A stretch of DNA of 39,249 bases from an uncultured bacterium. Its GTDB lineage: Bacteria > Verrucomicrobiota > Kiritimatiellia > CAIVKH01. Positions within the stretch are counted from its first letter, which is position 1. Each line of letters opens with the position of its first letter. The notes below the pieces were generated by a model. It had not been told where the DNA came from and made no database searches. It saw only the letters and a program-made list of their open reading frames with translations. The translations under genes were made by a program, and so were the position numbers. Location: assembly GCA_903906425.1 (NCBI GenBank), contig CAIVKH010000022.1:1-39249 (forward strand), written 5' to 3'. Shown one piece after another: positions 33,646-39,249 of this stretch.

Positions 33646-33787
33646 AAAACAAATCGAACAAAGAAAGGAACCAGACCATGAGCCTTGACCTGGCGAAACC
33701 TGAAACTCGCCAAGGAGAACTCGCCGCACGCGCGGTGGTGCGCGGCCGCGGCCGCGACAAAGAATCCCTCACCGCGTCTTTCCGAAA

Positions 33788-34216
33788 TCACTCGCCGAGT
33801 TTTTTCAGCGCAGCGTCAATCGCGTGCCAGCCCATCGTCGCGCACTTCACGCGCAGCGGATATTTGCGGACGCCTTTGAGCGCGATGAGGTCGCCAAGCT
33901 CGTCGTCGGACATTTCGGGGCCGCCGCGGAACATGCCGATGAAGCGGTTCGCATATTCGCGCACTTCCGCCACCGGCAGGCCGACGCTGCGCTCCGCCAT
34001 GATCGAAGCCGACGCCGTGCAGATCGCACAGCCGCCGCAATCAATCTGAATGTCGGAAACTTTTCCGTCGGCGACGCTGGCGTTCAGCTTGATGTGGTCT
34101 CCGCACGTCGGATTCTCCTCGTCAATCATCGCCGCGCCGTCGGGAATCTTCGCCGCATGGCGCGGAGACTTGTAATGATCGAGGATGATCTCCTGATAAA
34201 AATCGTCAATTTCCAC
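33788..34216 (-). CDS. sufU: SufU-type iron-sulfur scaffold / sulfur-relay protein
   Basis: 142 residues, the family's normal length. DDFYQEIILDHYKSPRHA is the typical start; the three ligand cysteines are in NPTCGDHIKL, CGGCAICTAS and KCATMGWHAI, and the insertion between the second and third cysteine region is of SufU rather than IscU type. SufU takes sulfur from SufS for cluster assembly. The GTG at 34216 overlaps the end of sufS by 11 nt and gives a VEIDDFYQ start, the best fit to the family; no ATG lies near. Last gene of the leftward suf run. Confidence 0.88.
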   Translation of the reverse strand: MEIDDFYQEIILDHYKSPRHAAKIPDGAAMIDEENPTCGDHIKLNASVADGKVSDIQIDCGGCAICTASASIMAERSVGLPVAEVREYANRFIGMFRGGPEMSDDELGDLIALKGVRKYPLRVKCATMGWHAIDAALKKLGE

Positions 34217-35453
34217 GGTTGAAAAATCTCCGGACCTTTTCGAGCGACACCACCAGCGCGTCAAATTCCTCGCGGGTGTTGTAAAAACACAGGCTGGCGC
34301 GGCTCAGCGCGTTCAGGCCGTAGCGACGCAGCAGCGGCTGCGCGCACATGTGGCCCGCGCGAATCGCGATGCCGTCCTTGTCCACGAAATGCGAAATGTC
34401 GTGCGGATGCGCGCCATCAATCGAAAACGAAATCGCGCCGCCGCGCTCCGGCGCTCTGCCGTAGATTCGCAACGTCGGAACTGTTTCCAATTTCGTGATG
34501 GCGTACTTCGTCAGCTCCGTCTCGTAGGCATGCGCAGCATCGACGCCGACCAGCTTCAGATAATCAATCGCGACGCCGAGAACGATCGCGCCGGAAATAT
34601 CCGGCGTTCCCGCTTCGAACTTGTGCGGGATTTCGGCCCACGTCGAATGATCGAGCATCACCTTGCTGATCATCTCGCCGCCGCCCATGAACGGGTCCAT
34701 CGCCTCGGCGATTTCTTCGCGGATGTAGAGCGCGCCGATGCCGGTTGGGCCGCACATCTTGTGGCCGGAGAACGCGAGAAAATCGCAATCCAGATCGCGA
34801 ACATTCACCGGCATGTGCGACACGCTCTGCGCCCCATCCACCAGAACTTTCGCGCCGGCAGCGTGAACAGCCTTCGCAATTTCAGTAACCGGATTGATCG
34901 TGCCGAGCACATTCGATTGCTGCGTAATCGCGACGAGCTTCACTTTCGGATTCAGTAGGCGATGATACGCCTCGATGTCCAGCGTTCCGTCATCGTGAAA
35001 TGGAATGATCTTCAGCGTCGCGCCCGTCGCGGCGCAAAGAAGCTGCCATGGCACGAGATTGCTGTGGTGCTCCATTTCACTCGTGACGATTTCATCGCCA
35101 GCCTTGATGAACTTCCGGCCCCACGCATTCGCCACAAGGTTGATTCCCTCGGTCGTGCCGCGTGTGAACACAATGCAGTTTTCATTTTGCGCACCGATGA
35201 ATGCCGCGATTTTCCGGCGCGCTTCCTCGAATTTCTCCGTTGCCAGTTCCGCAAGGTGATGAATGCCGCGATGAACATTCGCGTTGTGCGTCTCGTAGTA
35301 CGTGCTCAACGCATCAATCACCATCTGCGGTTTCTGCGATGTCGCCGCACTGTCCAAATAGATCAGCGGTTTTCCATCGCGAACCGTTTGCGTCAGGATC
35401 GGGAAATCGCGGCGGATTTTCTGAACATCAAACGTTGATGAAGACTTTTCCAT
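34206..35453 (-). CDS. sufS: Cysteine desulfurase SufS
   Basis: 415 residues. A group II PLP-dependent cysteine desulfurase releasing sulfur from cysteine for Fe-S clusters. Landmarks: LIYLDSAATSQKPQMVIDAL, NANVHRGIHHLA, TRGTTEGINLVANAWG, the PLP lysine in FAFSGHKMCGPTGIG and the catalytic cysteine region RAGHMCAQPLLRRYG. The start overlaps the end of the Rieske gene by 26 nt, and the end overlaps sufU, so the run is one tightly packed operon. Confidence 0.94.
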   Translation of the reverse strand: MEKSSSTFDVQKIRRDFPILTQTVRDGKPLIYLDSAATSQKPQMVIDALSTYYETHNANVHRGIHHLAELATEKFEEARRKIAAFIGAQNENCIVFTRGTTEGINLVANAWGRKFIKAGDEIVTSEMEHHSNLVPWQLLCAATGATLKIIPFHDDGTLDIEAYHRLLNPKVKLVAITQQSNVLGTINPVTEIAKAVHAAGAKVLVDGAQSVSHMPVNVRDLDCDFLAFSGHKMCGPTGIGALYIREEIAEAMDPFMGGGEMISKVMLDHSTWAEIPHKFEAGTPDISGAIVLGVAIDYLKLVGVDAAHAYETELTKYAITKLETVPTLRIYGRAPERGGAISFSIDGAHPHDISHFVDKDGIAIRAGHMCAQPLLRRYGLNALSRASLCFYNTREEFDALVVSLEKVRRFFNRGN

Positions 35454-35739
35454 TTTCGACTTTCACATCGTAGCGGGCAATCGGACGGACGGCGGGGAGG
35501 CAAAGATTTTTGCCCGTTCGCAAATCGAATTTCGCGCTGTGGAGCGGGCATTCTATTTCAGTGCCCGCAATGTCGCCGTGGACAAGGATCGCGCGTTGGT
35601 GGCTGCACCAGGCGCTCGTCGCCAGAAATTCTTCGCCAACTTTGTACAACCCGATTTGGAGCGTCCCGCCGAAATCAACCAGCTTGCGGTCGGTGCTCGC
35701 GAATTCGCCGATGTCTGCTGCCTCTTTCCAAGTTCCCAT
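35428..35739 (-). CDS. Rieske-type [2Fe-2S] ferredoxin (NirD-like)
   Basis: 103 residues, a single Rieske domain. The cluster ligands are in AWCSHQ (Cys-x-His) and CPLHSAKFDLRTG (Cys-x-x-His), with the LPAVRPIARYDVKVENGKVF ending of small NirD/biphenyl-dioxygenase-type ferredoxins. Genes of this kind often lie between sufD and sufS, where they are thought to supply electrons or to be a client of the pathway. It begins 3 nt after sufD ends and overlaps sufS. Confidence 0.92.
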   Translation of the reverse strand: MGTWKEAADIGEFASTDRKLVDFGGTLQIGLYKVGEEFLATSAWCSHQRAILVHGDIAGTEIECPLHSAKFDLRTGKNLCLPAVRPIARYDVKVENGKVFINV

Positions 35740-35742
35740 TCT

Positions 35743-37062
35743 TCAACTCATCTTCTGTGCCACGTGATGGCGGATTCGGTCCTGCATGAAGCCCCAGGGC
35801 ACGCGCCCCGTCACCTCTTCAAAAAATGCGTTCACGAGCATCTGCCGCGCTTCGTCGAGCGAGAGGCCGCGGCTCTGGAGATAGAATAATTGCTCGGGAT
35901 CGAGATTGCCCATCGTTGCGCCATGACTGCATTTCAAATCGTCGGCGTCAATTTCCAGGCCGGGCAGCGAGTCGGCGCGGGCGGTGGGACTCAGGACCAG
36001 ATTCTTGTTCATCTGGTAGGCATCGACTTTGATCGCGCCGCGTCCGGCGGCGATGATGCCTTGATAAACGGAATGAGCGTTGTCCTTCACCGCGCCTTTG
36101 TAGAGCAGGTTGCTGTAGGTGTGGTGCGACGAGTGTTTCTGCAACGTCCGTTGGTCAATGTGCTGGTCGCCGGACGCGAAATAGAGTCCGCTCATCCACG
36201 CGTTCGCGTTGGGCGCGCGGACATCGCAGCCGCACATTTGCTTGCTGACTTTCGATCCCAGCGCGAGCGTGACCCAGTCAATTTTGCCGTCGCGTTCGAC
36301 GCGGGACCAGTCTTCGCCGATGTGCAAAGCTTCATCGCCCCATTCCTGCAACGCCGCGATTTTCAACGACGCGTTTTCGCCGACATACATTTCGCGCGAG
36401 CTGACCGACAGAAGCGGCGCGCCGTTTTTCGAGCGATAATATTCGGCGACGCGCAGCGAGCTGCCGTCTTCGGCGATGACGAGCAGGCGGGGCAAAATCA
36501 TTTTGTTCGATTCGGAAAGATCGTAGCGGACGAGGACACCTTTTTCGATTTGCGCGCCGCGCGGCGCGAGAATCAGCAGGCCGAAATTCCAGAACGCATC
36601 AACGAGCGACGTGAATTTGCGCGGCTGTTCCGGCTGCGCGGGGCCTTGGAGATATTTTCGCAGCAGATCGCCGTGCGACGCGGTCGCGAGGTCCAGCGGC
36701 AAAACAACCACCGGGCAATCCACGGTTCGACGCCCGATGGAAAAGTTTTTGTCGGAGACGGTGACGGTGACATCGAATTCGGAATCTATGATTTCCGCGG
36801 CATAAATCGCGCCGGGAACGAGCAGTGGCAGCGGCTGGAATCCTTCAAACGGAAACAACGCGGGATCGGTGCGACGCCATTCCTCGTCGCGATTCGTCGG
36901 CGCGGCGGTGCGGCCATACGTGGCGAAAGCTTCCTCGCGCTTGGCCTTCAGCAGCGTCGGCTCGCTTGTCGCAGTTGCGCGCGTGAAGGCGGCTTCGTCG
37001 AGGCCCGGCAAAAAATCCGTTCCGGTTTCAGTTGTCAGTGTTGCGGTCATTCCAGATTCCAT
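35743..37062 (-). CDS. sufD: Fe-S assembly protein SufD
   Basis: 439 residues. The C-terminal half has the beta-helix signature of SufB/SufD: SGLYFASGDQHIDQRTLQKH, NLLYKGAVKDNAHSVYQG and ADDLKCSHGATMGNLDPEQL, followed by the helical end RQMLVNAFFEEV. The shorter length and lack of SufB-specific cysteines fit SufD. It works with SufB and SufC in the assembly complex; neither is in the window, because a restriction-modification pair lies directly upstream. Start: ATG at 37062 (MESGMTATL) is taken; 37050 is equally possible. The longest frame, from 37083, would overlap the restriction gene. Confidence 0.88.
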   Translation of the reverse strand: MESGMTATLTTETGTDFLPGLDEAAFTRATATSEPTLLKAKREEAFATYGRTAAPTNRDEEWRRTDPALFPFEGFQPLPLLVPGAIYAAEIIDSEFDVTVTVSDKNFSIGRRTVDCPVVVLPLDLATASHGDLLRKYLQGPAQPEQPRKFTSLVDAFWNFGLLILAPRGAQIEKGVLVRYDLSESNKMILPRLLVIAEDGSSLRVAEYYRSKNGAPLLSVSSREMYVGENASLKIAALQEWGDEALHIGEDWSRVERDGKIDWVTLALGSKVSKQMCGCDVRAPNANAWMSGLYFASGDQHIDQRTLQKHSSHHTYSNLLYKGAVKDNAHSVYQGIIAAGRGAIKVDAYQMNKNLVLSPTARADSLPGLEIDADDLKCSHGATMGNLDPEQLFYLQSRGLSLDEARQMLVNAFFEEVTGRVPWGFMQDRIRHHVAQKMS

Positions 37063-37072
37063 TTTGTGCGCA

Positions 37073-38230
37073 TCAGAGCGCAATGATCGTTCTTAGAAAA
37101 TCAACAGATAAACGTTCGTCCACGTTGGATTCAGGTGTGGTAATGAGTTCATCAATTGTCTTGCCTTCAAATTGAGTGACACCCCGCGAATTGCGACCAG
37201 CCCAATGTCGCAAGACAATTGTGGATCGCAGCAATTTCTCCTGAAACATGGAGACGAGGACCGTGTTGACAATTTTGCCAGGATCAACACCCACAAAATA
37301 GAACATGAACACAGACCGATCATCCGCGAGAAATCCGAGCATTTTGTCGAGATTGTATGCCTTTGGATTGGATTGAAGGATCATGATTTTGGTTTTGACA
37401 TCGGTCTCGGTGTCAAAGGCATCGAATCGGCGCTGATAATCGCCAAGAGCATTCGCCGAATGGAGTTGAGGGATACCTCTGTTTCCAGCCTTCAACGCGG
37501 CTATGAGCTGTTGACGCAGTTGCTCGTCCTCGCCAGCTATCAGATATTCAATGACACTCCCGCGCACTTTGACATTATCAATTAAAGCAGCCAGCAATAT
37601 CTCATTCTTGAATTTGCTGACTTTTGAATCCAACTCCGCCTTGAGAGCAACACAATCACCTGATTTCTGAAATTGAATGGCTCTTCTGGGAGCTTCAAGA
37701 ATGACGTCCAAAGACCTTTCGGCGATGACGAATTTTGCGCCAGTCGGAGATATGTTGTTTGTCGCCTCCACGAGGCGGGGGAGATTTCCGTCAAATCCAA
37801 TCTCTGCATGAATGTCAAATAGCCTTCCAATATTTGAAGATGAATTTTCGATTCCTTCGAATTCTTTGACGATGTCCGAACCGTTGAAACTTCCTTTTAT
37901 GTTGTTCTCACGAAGTTCATGCGAACTGTGGCTGATCTTCTTCAAAAAAGTCGTGTTCCCTAACATGCAGTAATTCGTTTCCGGCGTGACCAAGCAAACG
38001 ATGAATGGTCGGTCGTCGTATTTCTGCAAACAGGAAAGTGACAAGACGGTATTTCCAAAATTCCTGCCGACTGATGAACTGAAGCGGATTGCGAATTCAG
38101 CGCAATAGAAGACAGATCGATCTTTCGTAAGGTGGAACTTGTCCACCACCAGACGCATCAACTGACTTTTGTCGGCGATTCCATCTTGGGCAGCGATGAA
38201 GTTCAACAATTCACGAAGCGAATCATTCAT
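37073..38230 (-). CDS. Probable type II restriction endonuclease
   Basis: 385 residues, identified mainly by its position: it overlaps the end of a DNA methyltransferase gene by 8 nt and is AT-richer than the chromosome around it. The start is NDSLRELLNFIAAQDGIADK. A mid-protein stretch, FDGNLPRLVEATNNISPTGAK, contains acidic residues followed by an ExxxxxxxxxAK pattern that might belong to a PD-(D/E)xK nuclease core, but I cannot assign the catalytic residues with confidence or name the cut site. Confidence 0.65.
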   Translation of the reverse strand: MNDSLRELLNFIAAQDGIADKSQLMRLVVDKFHLTKDRSVFYCAEFAIRFSSSVGRNFGNTVLSLSCLQKYDDRPFIVCLVTPETNYCMLGNTTFLKKISHSSHELRENNIKGSFNGSDIVKEFEGIENSSSNIGRLFDIHAEIGFDGNLPRLVEATNNISPTGAKFVIAERSLDVILEAPRRAIQFQKSGDCVALKAELDSKVSKFKNEILLAALIDNVKVRGSVIEYLIAGEDEQLRQQLIAALKAGNRGIPQLHSANALGDYQRRFDAFDTETDVKTKIMILQSNPKAYNLDKMLGFLADDRSVFMFYFVGVDPGKIVNTVLVSMFQEKLLRSTIVLRHWAGRNSRGVTQFEGKTIDELITTPESNVDERLSVDFLRTIIAL

Positions 38231-39212
38231 CGAAAAGCTCCAGATTGTTGCCGACTATTATTCGATCCACTTTATGCGTCTTCTGTTCGGCCAGGCTGTT
38301 TCTTTCCCAGAAAACACCGTTGGAGTATCCCTGAATTGTCGGGTCAACTTCCGCCTGTTTCAGACGCTTGGTCGCCCAGCAGCAGTATTCACGATTGATT
38401 TCAATCCCGCAGAAACGTCGCTTCAGTTTCCTTGCAACAACTGCCGTCGTGCCGCTGCCGAGAAATGGATCAAAGACAAAATCTCCGGCGCGCGAACTGG
38501 CCAGCACAATTTTCGCGATCAATTTCTCGGGCTTCTGAGTCGGATGATCGGTGTTTTCCGGCATGGACCAAAATGGAATTGTAATATCATTCCAGATGTT
38601 TGACGGGTGTGTGAGCCTGAAATTGCCATCGCCCGTCGTCATCCAATCTTTCGGCGCACCATCCGCATGACGATATGGCGCAATCACGCGTCTTTTCATC
38701 TTCACCGCATTAACATCGAAGTAGTAATTGTCATTCAGAGTACAAAACCAGATGTCCTCGGTGTTGTTCTTCCAGTTTGTCGTTGCGCCACGACCCTTTT
38801 CGCGTTCCCACGTGATTCGGTTACGCACATGCAAATATTTCTCCAGCACGGGAAATACCAGATTGGATGTTTGCCAGTCACTGCACACGTAAACCGATGC
38901 CATCGGTCGCAGCAAAGGCAGCATCAATGCAATGACGCTTTCAAACCACGACGTGTATTCAGCGGCGTCTTTTGTGCGAAACACATGGCCGTTGTAGTTC
39001 TTGGTCAAATTATACGGTGGGTCCAAGATCAGCAGATCAACAAATCCTTTGGGAAGAAACGCGCAGGCTTCCTGAATGTCCTGGTTAATGATGCGGTCTG
39101 TGATGACAGAAACGCTCGCAGATTCGGACAAATGGAGAAGGTCGGCAGAGAATCCTTCGATCTCCTCCGCTGAACATGTGAGCGTTCTATTTCTGGGGGC
39201 TCTTGTCTTCAT
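38223..39212 (-). CDS. DNA adenine-N6 or cytosine-N4 methyltransferase (beta class) of a type II R-M system
   Basis: 329 residues. Motif IV is LLILDPPYNLTKNY, early in the protein, and motif I is FDPFLGSGTTAVVARKL, near the end; this order defines the beta class. In between, ITWEREKGRGATTNWKNNTE and FWSMPENTDHPTQKPEKLIA are phrases I recall from site-specific methyltransferases paired with type II endonucleases. DPPY allows N6-adenine or N4-cytosine methylation; the target is unknown. The ATG at 39212 has a modest ribosome site. Bases 39213-39249 hold only upstream AT-rich sequence, possibly its promoter. Confidence 0.88.
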   Translation of the reverse strand: MKTRAPRNRTLTCSAEEIEGFSADLLHLSESASVSVITDRIINQDIQEACAFLPKGFVDLLILDPPYNLTKNYNGHVFRTKDAAEYTSWFESVIALMLPLLRPMASVYVCSDWQTSNLVFPVLEKYLHVRNRITWEREKGRGATTNWKNNTEDIWFCTLNDNYYFDVNAVKMKRRVIAPYRHADGAPKDWMTTGDGNFRLTHPSNIWNDITIPFWSMPENTDHPTQKPEKLIAKIVLASSRAGDFVFDPFLGSGTTAVVARKLKRRFCGIEINREYCCWATKRLKQAEVDPTIQGYSNGVFWERNSLAEQKTHKVDRIIVGNNLELFDE

Positions 39213-39249
39213 AATTCTGAAAACTCTTCAGAGCCTTTAGCAAAAAAAG

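Noticed and set aside
33678-34049. Plus-strand frame with a fair ribosome site before sufU end
   Set aside because: Most of it is antisense to sufU, and the first 36 codons match nothing I know; perhaps a truncated gene start but not supportable.

Overview
The window looks like part of the chromosome of a Gram-negative member of the PVC superphylum, most likely Verrucomicrobiota or Kiritimatiellota. This is inferred from six secreted Cys-type sulfatases in 10 kb, a lipid A gene cluster (lpxI, a Gfo/Idh-type oxidoreductase, lpxB), a large secreted C39-like protease with a 'DxDxDG...ADTDPTNAAS'-type C-terminal module, and high GC content. Phylum assignment is not proven by the sequence alone.

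Layout. 1-222: start of a secreted protein (minus strand, runs off the left edge). 293-378: a decayed aconitase 3' end. 453-1924: an Smr-domain protein and an NAD-dependent epimerase, translationally coupled (minus). 2086-12367: six sulfatases and a small EF-hand protein (plus), with stop/start overlaps at two junctions. 12518-14344: UspA-like protein and an NRAMP metal transporter (minus). 14509-18134: lpxI, a Gfo/Idh/MocA oxidoreductase, an AT-richer membrane-anchored ORFan and lpxB (plus). 18571-18900: a small winged-helix regulator. 19355-21022: a YidE/AspT-type transporter with RCK_C domains (minus). 21130-23935: a THUMP-type RNA methyltransferase and an HTTM membrane protein (plus). 24596-27358: the C39-like secreted protein (minus). 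27490-31509: a MacA/MacB-like efflux system (adaptor, two permeases, ATPase; minus). 32557-33525: an unrecognised protein with a fibronectin-like C-terminus (plus). 33788-37062: sufU, sufS, a Rieske ferredoxin and sufD (minus). 37073-39212: an AT-richer type II restriction-modification pair immediately upstream of sufD (minus).

The most unusual content is non-coding. First, a 15-bp palindrome, TTCCAATSATTGGAA (S = C or G), occurs 25 times (20 perfect), always in clusters of two or three at a start-to-start spacing of 32 bp (33 in two cases), about three helical turns. There are 11 clusters, at the borders of most transcription units; one lies inside the signal-peptide region of a sulfatase. 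A 257-bp inverted-repeat element has inserted into one palindrome with an 8-bp target duplication. Second, three degenerate tandem arrays with a 21- or 22-bp period (two helical turns) lie at 18251-18481, about 23963-24248 and 32055-32357. Each has its own consensus, but all units begin with a shared TGYSGS-like anchor; two of the arrays precede plus-strand genes (the winged-helix regulator and the unrecognised protein). I regard these two phased repeat systems as the best candidates for something undescribed.
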